A program made the translations under genes and the position numbers. The notes under the pieces are model-generated. The model was not told the origin of the DNA and did not search any database. It saw only the letters and a list, made by a program, of their open reading frames with translations. A DNA stretch of 57,390 nt from Flammeovirga sp. SJP92 (GTDB taxonomy: Bacteria; Bacteroidota; Bacteroidia; Cytophagales; Flammeovirgaceae), in NCBI RefSeq assembly GCF_001583495.1, contig NZ_LQAQ01000062.1, positions 1 to 57,390 of the forward strand, written 5' to 3'. Position 1 is the stretch's first letter. Every line of letters begins with the position of its first letter. Below, piece after piece: positions 9,001-17,543 of the stretch.

Positions 9001-12000
9001 AGGAATAATTGTCCTTTCTATATTCTGTCCAATAATACTAGGTTCTACCGTTGAAGACACTAAAATAAGATCATAAGCATTGGTCATTGTAGGTCCTGAA
9101 ACATCATCATCATCAAAAATGTAAACATTGAAGCCAAATTGTTGTTGAATTCTATTTTTGATGAGCAGATCATCTGGAGATAAGTTTTTATCACCCACTA
9201 TAAACATCACATCCATCACTCCTTTGTAAGTCGTTGTGATTTCTGGAGTTAGTGAAGAAGTATTTCCATTATTATAAAAAATACGAGCATTGAGCTTATA
9301 ATTTTTCCAAACTACAGGTGTCCAGGCCCCAATAAAAGGTGCCGTTTCTACTGTACTTACTAGCTCTCCATCCACATAATACTCCACTTTTGTAATGTCA
9401 GGTAAAGCACTGCTTATTTCTAATGCCATTTCTCTGTTTTTATCAATCACTTGACCATCAGCAGGAGAAATAATCTGAGAAACCTCAGGCAACTCAGTTG
9501 TGGTTTCTAACCCATCAATTTGTTTTAAATAGCTGATTAATTGATCAAACTCTTGGGTACTAAGACTAGAAGTGGCACCATGTCCATCCATCGGATTTTT
9601 CGACTTAAAAATAGCTTCCAGTGTAAGTGCTGAACCATCGTGTAGATAAGGAGCAGTGTTCCAAACACCTCTTAAAGTTGGTGTATCAATACCCAATAAG
9701 TCCTTGCCTAATCGATTTCCACTGTTCGCATTTTGAGTTCCGACATCGTGTCGGATCCCTAGATTACTGTCTGTAAAGTGCTCACCACCATGACAGCTTG
9801 CACATTTTAATTGTTGGAAAATCTGCTGTCCAGCAAGGCCATCTGCAGTAAGTGTTCCATCTTCTTCTTTATAAGGACTAGAAGCAAAACTATCTAAAGA
9901 TTCAATGTAGGCCACAAGAGCATCAAGATCTTCTGAGAGGCCCGCTTTAGGAGTTCCAAGAGTAAGTGCATTGGTTTTCGCATGGAAATCGGCATCAGTC
10001 ATAAACCCTTGTCCATTGAAATTATTTCTAATATCATTTTCAAAATCATGTATTTCATCAAAGTTGGCCGACCAGTGCACTGGGCCATGTGCTGTTCCTG
10101 CTCTACCTTTTAAAGTTATGGTATTTCTAAAACCTTCTCCTCGATCTGAAAAATCCCAAACTCTGCCATCTTCCGCTCCATCATTATGACAAGAAGCACA
10201 GCTGATATAACCATCACTGCCCATTTTCGAATTAGAAGCATCATAAAATATTTGCTTTCCTTTGAGCACTTGAGCTGTAAGCAATTCTGAAGTGACTGTT
10301 GAAACCGTAGCGAGTTCTTCTAATTGAAGATTACCATTTTTCACCAAAGCATCAGCATCAAAAACCGAGACCGTTCTATCCATAAAATTTTTAACAAATA
10401 GCTTATTAGTCACTTTATCAAATACCATCCCTTGAGGGGCAAGACCAACGTCTTTTTGTAGTAGTTCTAACCCTTTTTCAGGGTCAATTACCACTACATG
10501 ATTATTTCCCTGCATGGTCACCAAAACATAATTTCCATTGGGTGTATAAGCCACAGAAGAAGGCTGTCCGTGATTATCAATGTCCAAACGGTCTGGTACT
10601 ATTTCTGAAGACAAGCCTAAATCTAAATGAGAGATTGCTGTTCTTACTGAATTATCAAAAGTCAATGGTTTCCCATCTCTCATTCCCCCTCTTAACACAT
10701 TATCTTTCTTGCCTACGGTCCATGCTTTTCCTCCATTTGGATGGATACTGATACCTGAAATATAGTTAGGGATTCCTCGTCCTTGGTTACCATTATCAAT
10801 AGAAAAATCATCTATAGGCAATGAAATTTCCTTTAATGAGAAAGTAGTTAAATCAATCTCCCAAACATTTCCTTGCTCTTGTGGAGAGATAAACTGCGTA
10901 ACATACAATGTATTGGTATTAGGGGCAATAGCCATTGCTCTTGGTGTTGGGCCAACTTCAATACTTTGTTTTATGGAATAATCGGCTGTAGACATTTCTA
11001 TTACTTTGCCACTGCCGTACCCTGCTACAAACCCTCTTGATCCATCCGCATTAAAGACTATACCAAAAGGAAAAGTTCCCCTCGGTAAAGTCACCACCTC
11101 ATCAATGACTTCAGTATCCGCATCAATCACATATACTTTATCATTGTCTCGACATGTCACCCAAATTTTTCGGTTGCCATCCATGGCAATACTAACGGGG
11201 TCAAATGAGACCGGAATTTCCTTTTCAAAAGTCATCAAATCAGCATCAAGAATACTTACTGAATTGTTATCAGGATTGACAACCCAAACATTCCTTTTGA
11301 GTTCATCAACAAGGATTGGTGAAGACTGCATTGGCAGTTCTGTTGGAATATCTCCAATGACATTTACATTCAATGACTTTACCGAAAAACCACCATTATT
11401 ATCAGAAACCTGTACTTGAACAGTGTAATTTCCAGGAGAAGTATAAGTATGACTTACCAATTCACTGCCCCAAGCTGTTTGAGGAGAACCATCACCAAAA
11501 TCCCATCGATATGACATGGTTTGATTTTCATAATCTGAAGCAGAAGCGGTAAAGTTTACTTTATTTCCAGCTAAAAAAGGTGAAGTAATATCAATATCAA
11601 TTGCTGTAATTTCTGGAGATTTGTTGGATGCATCACCACCTGTAGTAAAATAGAAGATGTACTCTTCCATTCCATTGCCCACCGCATCTTTAATACCACC
11701 TTCCACAAATTTTACTTCATAAGTTGTATTCGGAAGCAAGGCCTCTCTTGGTGCGTAATTAACAACATTGTAGGAGGTTGATGTGACATCTCCAACAATT
11801 GGAGTTCCACCAAGAGGGCTTACTTGAATTGTTTGGTCAGTTAGTGTAATATCTTGTAAAGTTTCATTGATCACAAAACCCAAAGTACTCGTTACAGGCA
11901 AGTTGGTTGCTCCTGCTTCAGGAAATTGGAAACCAACGGTAGGCGGTTTTGTATCTAAACCATCTTGGTGACAAAAAATAGTTGTTTTTCCATCTCCACT

Positions 12001-13014
12001 TGCCACTAATATATGTCCCAGAGGCATCCATTGGTTATCAATAAATTGCAAGACTTCATCGTCAGAAGCAGGGGTGAATTCAAGCTCCACTTTCATGGTT
12101 TCAAAATTGAACTTCACCCCTCTGTCAAATCTCCCGGAAAAACCATATTCATCCTGGAACATCATATATCGTCCAAGGGTGATTTCGTCAGAGGATAAAT
12201 CAAAAGCATGCTTGACATTCGTAGGGTCTGAAATATCAAAACCTACCATGCTATTTACTGCTTCGTTACCGCTCATATAAATAATATTATTTCTCCATAC
12301 CTGAATACCCGTGCTGTATTGTTCATGTGGAATATCGCCACCAAACGATCCTAAAAACTTTACATTCTCTGGGTCTCCAAAATCAAACACGCTCATAGCT
12401 CCAGTTTGAGGAACGTAGAAAACGTAATTACCTATACGCATCACAATATCTGGCTTTGAAATAGCTTCTGGCATTGTACCCAAAAACTCACCTGACCTCA
12501 TATCATAAATACGATTGCCGTCTATGGTATGCGGAAAAGTTTCGAGCTTGTCGTAATGAGGATTTCCAGATTCAACAGTATACAATACGTCTGAAGTGGT
12601 GACTGGCTTTAAGTCCAACATGTTGGACATGTCCAGATACTTGTACCCCGTTCCGTCCGTTTGGGGTACAGAATACTCCCGCCAGTACAAGTCGTTAATT
12701 TTCCACCAACGATGGCCGTTATTGGCTCTTTCATCGAATTGTATTCTTTTGGGAGTTGCAGGACTTGAAACATCCCAAATTCCGGTACCTGCCTGTCCGG
12801 CAATCATCAAATAGTTTCTGTGATAGGTATTAATTCTATCTCCTTCAGGGAAGTGAGCCAAGAAGGTACCTGCAGGCCAGGTTTGTGTGGTCATAGCTGG
12901 GCCCATTTCTCCATTATATTGGGCCATTACATGTAAGTGTGCAAAATAGCCTATCAACATAAAAAAGAGGAGCCTTTTTAGGTTGAGAAATTTAGTTAAT
13001 AAACATTCCATCAT
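6100..13014 (-). CDS. Giant secreted multidomain protein: propellers, di-haem cytochrome c, CBM3, PKD, T9SS tail
   Basis: About 2304 aa. I place the start at 13014, or the adjacent ATG at 13011, since the signal peptide (LLFFMLIGYFAHLHVMAQ) follows; the frame opens at 13098. Domains in order, residues from 13014: LVIVD-like propeller about 30-345; Big_5 Ig-like 350-460; PKD 465-558; YVTN propeller 560-908; di-haem cytochrome c peroxidase-like module 908-1168 with two CxxCH sites (CASCH near 939 and 1071) and the family stretch TPTLRGVWNTAPYLHDGSA; Ig-like domain; a GATase1/ThuA-like domain 1262-1460; two Ig-like domains; a CBM3-like domain 1665-1811; three PKD domains to about 2075; an unrecognised Cys-bounded domain; and a T9SS C-terminal sorting domain (VFPNPF to the end). 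Likely a cell-surface or secreted redox protein that binds polysaccharide. Its substrate and electron partner are unknown. Confidence 0.85.
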   Translation of the reverse strand: MMECLLTKFLNLKRLLFFMLIGYFAHLHVMAQYNGEMGPAMTTQTWPAGTFLAHFPEGDRINTYHRNYLMIAGQAGTGIWDVSSPATPKRIQFDERANNGHRWWKINDLYWREYSVPQTDGTGYKYLDMSNMLDLKPVTTSDVLYTVESGNPHYDKLETFPHTIDGNRIYDMRSGEFLGTMPEAISKPDIVMRIGNYVFYVPQTGAMSVFDFGDPENVKFLGSFGGDIPHEQYSTGIQVWRNNIIYMSGNEAVNSMVGFDISDPTNVKHAFDLSSDEITLGRYMMFQDEYGFSGRFDRGVKFNFETMKVELEFTPASDDEVLQFIDNQWMPLGHILVASGDGKTTIFCHQDGLDTKPPTVGFQFPEAGATNLPVTSTLGFVINETLQDITLTDQTIQVSPLGGTPIVGDVTSTSYNVVNYAPREALLPNTTYEVKFVEGGIKDAVGNGMEEYIFYFTTGGDASNKSPEITAIDIDITSPFLAGNKVNFTASASDYENQTMSYRWDFGDGSPQTAWGSELVSHTYTSPGNYTVQVQVSDNNGGFSVKSLNVNVIGDIPTELPMQSSPILVDELKRNVWVVNPDNNSVSILDADLMTFEKEIPVSFDPVSIAMDGNRKIWVTCRDNDKVYVIDADTEVIDEVVTLPRGTFPFGIVFNADGSRGFVAGYGSGKVIEMSTADYSIKQSIEVGPTPRAMAIAPNTNTLYVTQFISPQEQGNVWEIDLTTFSLKEISLPIDDFSIDNGNQGRGIPNYISGISIHPNGGKAWTVGKKDNVLRGGMRDGKPLTFDNSVRTAISHLDLGLSSEIVPDRLDIDNHGQPSSVAYTPNGNYVLVTMQGNNHVVVIDPEKGLELLQKDVGLAPQGMVFDKVTNKLFVKNFMDRTVSVFDADALVKNGNLQLEELATVSTVTSELLTAQVLKGKQIFYDASNSKMGSDGYISCASCHNDGAEDGRVWDFSDRGEGFRNTITLKGRAGTAHGPVHWSANFDEIHDFENDIRNNFNGQGFMTDADFHAKTNALTLGTPKAGLSEDLDALVAYIESLDSFASSPYKEEDGTLTADGLAGQQIFQQLKCASCHGGEHFTDSNLGIRHDVGTQNANSGNRLGKDLLGIDTPTLRGVWNTAPYLHDGSALTLEAIFKSKNPMDGHGATSSLSTQEFDQLISYLKQIDGLETTTELPEVSQIISPADGQVIDKNREMALEISSALPDITKVEYYVDGELVSTVETAPFIGAWTPVVWKNYKLNARIFYNNGNTSSLTPEITTTYKGVMDVMFIVGDKNLSPDDLLIKNRIQQQFGFNVYIFDDDDVSGPTMTNAYDLILVSSTVEPSIIGQNIERTIIPVMTWDPFMYSKLSLADGDLDLGYGFTTNGHAKASVTNPLHPIVSGISTSDSVDLYSVVQFLPYSNVSTEATVMLEAEGKPILFGYDQGSGVASSRRLAFPLRDQFMHLFSDDGWKMFDAAVIWTLHGGNADTPVQQLPDVYFTSPTANELVNAPLKIFFETENWSLPSTEYKLRFKIDGSDRGLITEDSVFQDNTALSEGPHLLTFLMERSDNSATDITDSIWVNVTNDPLPAGPTAIFNSPSNGGYVGPDFDIRFSLYKFDIAPGGPHVDLYIDDVYHSSHYTLASIPITGLEGGDHTLKLILVNTDGTTHGLEASITITVDPLFANMPQTPFSIQYRDNSAGVLTQELKPVLRIHNDSADAVLLDDFTIRYWFTNEEVAPMSFGTDYSSVKGVDGTFATYQGEQFVELAFASSGMLNGKSNTGEIQLRMHQSSYQMNDQSNDFSFNAAQSSFGPNVKITLYRKGELVWGIEPVNVNQPPKVIVTTSAIEGKSPLIVDFDASASTDPEGTVLTYLWEFGGGSTSVESLATHTFTAVGQHSVTLKVTDADGMSSKKVIDINVLPDQVPPMAKIIVDESSGEAPLVVAFDGTSSSDMDGTIVSYLWEIDGTTAATALTNYTFNQVGDQKVYLTVTDDSGLTSTDSIIISVKGANQLPLASFISSATTGFAPLTVDFDASTSSDPDNDPLTYTWNFGGGSPGTGVTTSATFGVGTHEVILTVEDGRGGIASISQTITVEVNPNAPSCAFGTPSVTAIPDLSNVTYEHIYVLGNDTWNLDQVKDATLNWSLANNGLWQFSLNTNNGVPSWWVDLTASITHTLADAQPTLTFTASGIPEMDGTYYATMEGSDFVLVEITGKQTLYFTNSTTAPSCENTSSARQRDTFNLEEELNTKVFPNPFTSTVYIQPIEGLQEIWVYDLVGVLKKHILLNSDQKDLIELDNTWANGLYILRMKVNDQYIDKKIIKHQ

Positions 13015-13098
13015 AAGATATTTTAGTAGTAGCGATAAGATATACTCCAACTTTAAATACTGTTGTTCAATAAGGTAGAAAGGAAAAGTAAGTAGCAA

Positions 13099-13612
13099 TA
13101 AAGTGTTGTTCTCTTATCAAATTAATCGGAAAAAAGATGCGTATACCAGAATGCTTGATTTAAGATTTTAGTTGTAATAAATAGTATTAATTCATTCCAT
13201 TCATTTTGGTAATAGTTCATCGTTTTTTAATGATAATGGGTCATTCTTTAAATGGAAAGAAAATTGGATTGCATTAATACAACAATAATACTACAATAAT
13301 ACGTACAGCGTATTTCAAATGTGACTCAAAGGGGTACAACCCTCTTTCTTTGGTAGTTTTCTATGTGAATTGAGACCATCAGAAAGTCCATATTGAAAAT
13401 GCAGAGTTATACATATTTTTTTATAGGATTTGATAGGTATTACTCCAAAGACTTTGGGGAATTATGATATGCTTAAGGAAGAAACAGAATAAATAATCAA
13501 AGCTGTAGCAAAAAAGTACAAACCATAGCATTATATTTTGTAATATAGTTTATTAATCGTAAATTGATTCAACACTAACTTAAAAGTAAATTATTATAAA
13601 CTCTATTTTATT
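13099..13612. other. Intergenic region without a recognisable gene
   Basis: About 510 bp between the start of the giant secreted-protein gene (minus strand) and a tiny plus-strand ORF. It is AT-rich and must hold the promoters of both divergent genes. I see no exact TAnnTTTG box at a convincing distance, no repeat family of this window, and no coding frame of note. Confidence 0.5.
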
Positions 13613-13765
13613 ATGAATAAATTCAGACTAACTAAAAGAGATGTTTTTTTGTTCTTCTTAGGCATTTTCAGCGTCGTTTCTATTGATCTAATTACAGATT
13701 TTGATTCCTATGTTTCGGCCTTCAATGAAGGAAGAAATGCCGCTAGAAATGAAATTTCTAAATAA
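13613..13765 (+). CDS. Tiny single-span membrane protein (50 aa)
   Basis: A 50-codon ORF: a basic N-terminus (MNKFRLTKRD), one strongly hydrophobic helix (VFLFFLGIFSVVSIDLI), then a short soluble tail ending NEGRNAARNEISK. The layout, a basic head, one helix and a tail with FNEGRNA, recalls small membrane proteins common in Bacteroidota, though I cannot name a family. It is followed 78 bp later by the broken M28 peptidase gene. Coding is supported only by composition and layout. Confidence 0.5.
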   Translation: MNKFRLTKRDVFLFFLGIFSVVSIDLITDFDSYVSAFNEGRNAARNEISK

Positions 13766-13843
13766 CATTACCTTTCACCCTAATAGTGTAAAACTACTAG
13801 GGATTTTTTATACTCTCTTTAAAAGTTGTAAGTTCCAACTGAC

Positions 13844-14236
13844 ATGAAATTAAATAACATCTACCTTGTTACATCAATAGTTTTAATCACTATTGGTCTT
13901 CAATCCTATGCACAAGAATACAGTATCACTTCTGACTCTAATCAGGTCAATATCCTATTTGAAAATCTTTCAAAGGAAAGTCTTAAAACGCATTTAAAAT
14001 ACCTTGCTTCCGATGAGCTTAAATGACGAAACATGGATGACGGAAGTGATCTGATGGCTTCTGAATATATTCAATCTCAATTCAAAGCATTCCATTTAGA
14101 ACAAATTGATAATTCGTGGACACAAGAATTTACGGTACACTACCCTGTTTTTAATTCTTATACTTTATCGAATCAAAATCATACAGTGACCATAGACAGT
14201 CTCCTCATTTCAATCGGGTTTGAAGATATTGATTGA
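13844..14236 (+). pseudogene. M28-family peptidase, interrupted by a stop and truncated
   Basis: The first 60 codons give a signal peptide (ending QSYAQ) and a typical M28 prodomain start, ESLKTHLKYLASDELK. A TGA follows, and the same frame continues without a shift as RNMDDGSDLMASEYIQSQF, which is what follows DELKGR in M28 aminopeptidase-like proteins. One change, GGA (Gly) to TGA, explains the stop. The frame then ends at 14236 after about 130 codons, far short of the metal-binding catalytic domain, so the gene is also cut at its 3' end. No further recognisable remnant occurs before 14416. A dead gene. Confidence 0.8.
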
Positions 14237-14370
14237 AAAGAGTTTTAAAAATGATCTCTTTGAAAATTAATAAAGCCTGTCATTTGTTTACAACAAAGTA
14301 TACCGCGAACAATTGAGATAAATATTGAAATCTGGAATACAATGTTTTAGTAGAAGAAGCTTCATGGAAT

Positions 14371-14378
14371 TATTTTTG
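14371..14378 (+). promoter_or_regulatory. Candidate Bacteroidota -7 box before the TonB-C gene
   Basis: TATTTTTG matches the TAnnTTTG consensus of the primary sigma factor of Bacteroidota, 38 bp before the ATG at 14416. No clear TTG -33 element is seen at the right distance. Confidence 0.45.
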
Positions 14379-14415
14379 TTTTACTAAATTCAATTTTAAA
14401 GACAAACCATTTTTT

Positions 14416-14820
14416 ATGAAAAAGCTACTTATTGTATTATGCTTATTTCTAGGAGCATCGGCACTGGTGAATGCTCAAGAAGCCACTACTGAAAAGAAAG
14501 AAAACGAGAGAGTTTTCGCAGTTGTAGAAGATCCTGCAGCCTTCCCTGGAGGGATGGGAAAATTTTATAAACTGATAGGTAAAAATATGAAATACCCTAA
14601 ACAAGCTAAACAAATGGGTGTTGAAGGAAAAGTATACGTTCAGTTTGTTGTTGAGAAAGATGGCTCATTATCTGACGTCAAAGTTGTTCGTGGACTTGGC
14701 GCTGGCTGTGATGAAGAAGCTTTACGTCTGGTGAAGGAATCACCGAAATGGAAACCTGGTAAAAAAGATGGCTTACCTACAGAACAAAGAATGGTACTGC
14801 CAATTAGCTTTAAGCTATAA
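14416..14820 (+). CDS. Secreted TonB C-terminal domain protein
   Basis: 134 aa: a cleavable signal peptide (ending VNAQ) and a TonB C-terminal domain from about residue 45, with typical features AAFPGGMGKFYKLI, KYPKQAKQMGVEGKVYVQFVV and a final WKPGKKDGLPTEQRMVLPISF. Unlike a classical TonB it has no membrane anchor or Pro-rich spacer, so it should be free in the periplasm. Such stand-alone domains are common in Bacteroidota, where they may assist energy transfer to TonB-dependent receptors or bind envelope components; which applies here is not shown. Confidence 0.8.
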   Translation: MKKLLIVLCLFLGASALVNAQEATTEKKENERVFAVVEDPAAFPGGMGKFYKLIGKNMKYPKQAKQMGVEGKVYVQFVVEKDGSLSDVKVVRGLGAGCDEEALRLVKESPKWKPGKKDGLPTEQRMVLPISFKL

Positions 14821-14840
14821 TTGATACTAAAAGAAAAAAT

Positions 14841-14908
14841 GAGATGTCGCAAAACTATTCGGCCAGTATTCAACCTGGATTTAGGAATAGAACATTCTGC
14901 GACATCTC
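14841..14908. terminator. Long nested hairpin, likely bidirectional terminator
   Basis: GAGATGTCGCA at 14841-14851 pairs perfectly with TGCGACATCTC at 14898-14908. Inside it CTATTC pairs with GAATAG, and inside that CCAG with CTGG. An A-run precedes and a T-run follows, and the genes on both sides converge on it (stops at 14820 and 14932), so termination in both directions is the likely role. The loop is larger and more ordered than usual. Confidence 0.7.
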
Positions 14909-14931
14909 TATTTTTATACTAAATTCTCTAC

Positions 14932-16275
14932 TTACATTTCTTCCTCTTCTGCCACTAAACTGAGTATCAAATCTCCATAATGGCTAAAAAACTTTAATTG
15001 GTTACCTTCAAAAAAGTAGAGAAGTTCACCTGCTTTAGATTTTTCATTTTCTCTTAAGAAAATAACATTATTCTCGATATCAAATTCCCAATACCCTTTC
15101 TCTGCTTCCCTATTAGGCCTTGTTTCTACAAAAACATTTTGAGGTAAAAATTCAATATAAGCTCCCTCACGGTCTTCTACTTTCCATTTTTTTAGAAATG
15201 CTTTCTCTGCTACTTTCTGAGTAAAACCTTTATTGATGACAGGCGTTCTTTTTTCAAGTTTTATCGTCTCATCAAGCTCTTTTTGATACAGATATAACAA
15301 CCCTCCTTTGGAACTACAATAAAGTACTATTTCCTCTTCTTTGCCTGTTTGATCCAAAATCAGCTTTTGTTTCTTTGTTTTCAAAGACCAAGACCCTGTG
15401 AGTTCTTCTAAATCTTTATTTTTCAATAGGAAAGTATAATCCTTCTTAAAATGAAAACTACTTTGCTTTGTTCCATACACAAACCATTCTCCTATAAGCT
15501 TATCTATACTCACCTCTTCTTTTTCCTTCTCATAAGTGATATTTCTAATGGTAACGTACTGTAATATTCTGTTTTTATCGAACTGATATTGCTTTATCCA
15601 ATTTCCTTTTTGGTCATAATCATATTCATAAAATTTAGTTTTCGGGTCTACACCTTCAGCCTCTATATTCTTTTCTTTAATGATATCCCCCGATGGATTA
15701 CGCTCATATTGTATTGAATACTTTATTTTGCCTGAAGGTAGTTTTTTAGTAATCGATGCAACAAATCCATCTTTATCTTTGTAATCTGTGACTGAAGAAA
15801 TTTTTCCATCAGCATCAAATTCTGTCACTGTACGAGCCCCATCATCATCATATTCATTTACACGACTATATTTGATTTGACCATTTTCATCGTAATATAC
15901 TTCCTCTACTACTATGTCATCAATAATCTTATTCTTGATAGTTGTTTCTAATTTATCTTCATAAAATATAGAGGTTACTGTCATATTCCCTCTAGCATCA
16001 AAATCGCTATCAAAATACCAATACACCTCACCCTCACCATTGACATACTCTCTTTTCTTAATCACATTTTGTTGATTGTAGATGTACACTTTATGAGATA
16101 AATCATCCTCATAATTAATCAAAAACTCCCCTTTCTTCATCTGAGTTTTGTATTTTTTCTCAACGATTTGAAGGACATCTCCCTTGATTAACTTTGGCTT
16201 TGTAAAACATTTAGCTGTGGGGCTCATGCCTAAAGAAAAAGTCACTGTTAGAAGTAAAAGTAAATACTTTGTCAT
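14932..16275 (-). CDS. Exported protein with lipocalin-like domains, paralogue of the gene at 44033
   Basis: 447 aa. The start MTKYLLLLL is identical to that of the lipoprotein at 44033-45373, and the two align throughout. This copy has an ordinary signal peptide (no lipobox Cys at the expected place), while the other is a lipoprotein. The N-terminal half is a run of short beta-hairpin units (EVYYDENGQIKYSRVNEY and the like, as in antitoxin/RHS-type YD-rich repeats). The C-terminal half has two lipocalin-like units, each with an IGEWFV/LKKWKV start and a GSWS or GYWEFD strand. Function unknown; probably an envelope-associated binding protein. Confidence 0.7.
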   Translation of the reverse strand: MTKYLLLLLTVTFSLGMSPTAKCFTKPKLIKGDVLQIVEKKYKTQMKKGEFLINYEDDLSHKVYIYNQQNVIKKREYVNGEGEVYWYFDSDFDARGNMTVTSIFYEDKLETTIKNKIIDDIVVEEVYYDENGQIKYSRVNEYDDDGARTVTEFDADGKISSVTDYKDKDGFVASITKKLPSGKIKYSIQYERNPSGDIIKEKNIEAEGVDPKTKFYEYDYDQKGNWIKQYQFDKNRILQYVTIRNITYEKEKEEVSIDKLIGEWFVYGTKQSSFHFKKDYTFLLKNKDLEELTGSWSLKTKKQKLILDQTGKEEEIVLYCSSKGGLLYLYQKELDETIKLEKRTPVINKGFTQKVAEKAFLKKWKVEDREGAYIEFLPQNVFVETRPNREAEKGYWEFDIENNVIFLRENEKSKAGELLYFFEGNQLKFFSHYGDLILSLVAEEEEM

Positions 16276-16765
16276 TTATTTGTTTTGGTTAAAAGAATAA
16301 AATTAGATTTTGAGTAAATATACTCCTGTATTAAGTAATACAATAAATTATTAAGCATTTTTAAAAAATGTAGATATGATTTTATTAAGATAAAAATGAA
16401 GCTCAAAACACATTGTAAACTAAATTATCGTCAACTTTTAATCAATATTCCTACGAGCTTTTAAGGTCCCACTTCCAAGCTTCCTTCTTCTTCATTTTTT
16501 TAACACAAAAACGAAGTAAACATCTCATTTCAGAAAATGATATTTCAAAATAATCCTATTAAATTGAAATGCAAACTGATTTTTAAGAGCATGTTTAGAG
16601 TAAATATTTCAGAAGTAAAAATTTTCTCTTTTAGTTTGTGAAGAAATTAATAAACTCACATTCTGAAAGGACAATTTTTTACTGAAAGAGATGTTTCAAG
16701 TATGCTTTAAAGAAACATTATATCATCAATGATATACCACTACTTAAATTTCAACTATTCATACC
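16276..16765. other. Intergenic region containing MITE copy 2
   Basis: A 490-bp gap between divergent genes. Apart from the MITE-like copy at 16586-16710 I see no gene, RNA or other repeat; promoters of both neighbours must lie here but no exact TAnnTTTG box stands out. Confidence 0.5.
16586..16710. mobile_element. MITE-like element, copy 2
   Basis: Shares ends (AGAGCATGTTTAGA at the left, a degenerate TTTCAAGTATGCTTTAA at the right) and interior words (AAACTCACATTCTGAAAGG, GAAATTAATAAACTC) with the copy at 3892-4054. It is about 38 bp shorter, by a loss in the middle where copy 1 has an extra ATAGAAAATAGTGATTTTAT stretch. Confidence 0.65.
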
Positions 16766-17434
16766 ATGATTAGGCTAACACTATCACTCCTTCTTATATA
16801 TTCTTTTTTCTCTTGTTCCTCAACGAATGAAAGCAATATGGAGCAACTCAAAAGATCCTTGAAAGATGCACAAGTTCAAGTTGATCAATTGAAAAAACAA
16901 GTTGAAAAAGAAGCTAAAATCAAGAACGATTTAGCTCAAAACATCAGAAAACAATCCAAAGCATTAGACTCACTGAAAAGGGCATTGAAAACTGTTCATG
17001 ATGAAAAAGTGATCAAAATTTATGATAGGAAATTTCAAAAAGATACTATTGATATCTATGAAAATAAAGAAGTTGTTCTTTTTGAAAGGGAAAATCAAAT
17101 CAAGGAAATTGATAATAGTACTTTAGGTGAAATAATGGGCAGAGTTACTCAATTTTATGTTGTTCCAGGTTATCGCATCTTTGTTGTCTATGATGGTGAA
17201 TCTCTCAATCTGGAATATTGTAACCAATCAGCCAATATCTATATCGTCAAAGAAAATGGCTTGGATATGGATGATACCGTTGTAAAGGTATCCACTTACA
17301 GTCAAATCGATATTGTTGAAGTTCAGAAAAATATTGTGGATTACAATAACACGGAATACATCTTAGTCTACGAAAATGGAAGGTACCCCAAAAAGATTCA
17401 AAAGCTGAACTTGAATACTTTTAAGTTCATATAG
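16766..17434 (+). CDS. Lipoprotein with N-terminal coiled coil
   Basis: 222 aa. Lipoprotein signal with Cys17 (LLIYSFFSC). Residues about 24-85 form a long coiled coil (MEQLKRSLKDAQVQVDQLKKQVEKE region, heptad Leu/Val), followed by a compact beta-rich C-terminal domain of about 120 aa. The layout suits a protein that extends from a lipid anchor into the periplasm. Family not recognised. Confidence 0.65.
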   Translation: MIRLTLSLLLIYSFFSCSSTNESNMEQLKRSLKDAQVQVDQLKKQVEKEAKIKNDLAQNIRKQSKALDSLKRALKTVHDEKVIKIYDRKFQKDTIDIYENKEVVLFERENQIKEIDNSTLGEIMGRVTQFYVVPGYRIFVVYDGESLNLEYCNQSANIYIVKENGLDMDDTVVKVSTYSQIDIVEVQKNIVDYNNTEYILVYENGRYPKKIQKLNLNTFKFI

Positions 17435-17543
17435 AAAGTGTCAGCTGAACGGTGATTTTACCTTCTTCATCTTCATTTTACTATTGCTGAAAATACAAAT
17501 CCAAAAAAAAATGTAAATCATCCACACAGTATTGATAATCAAA

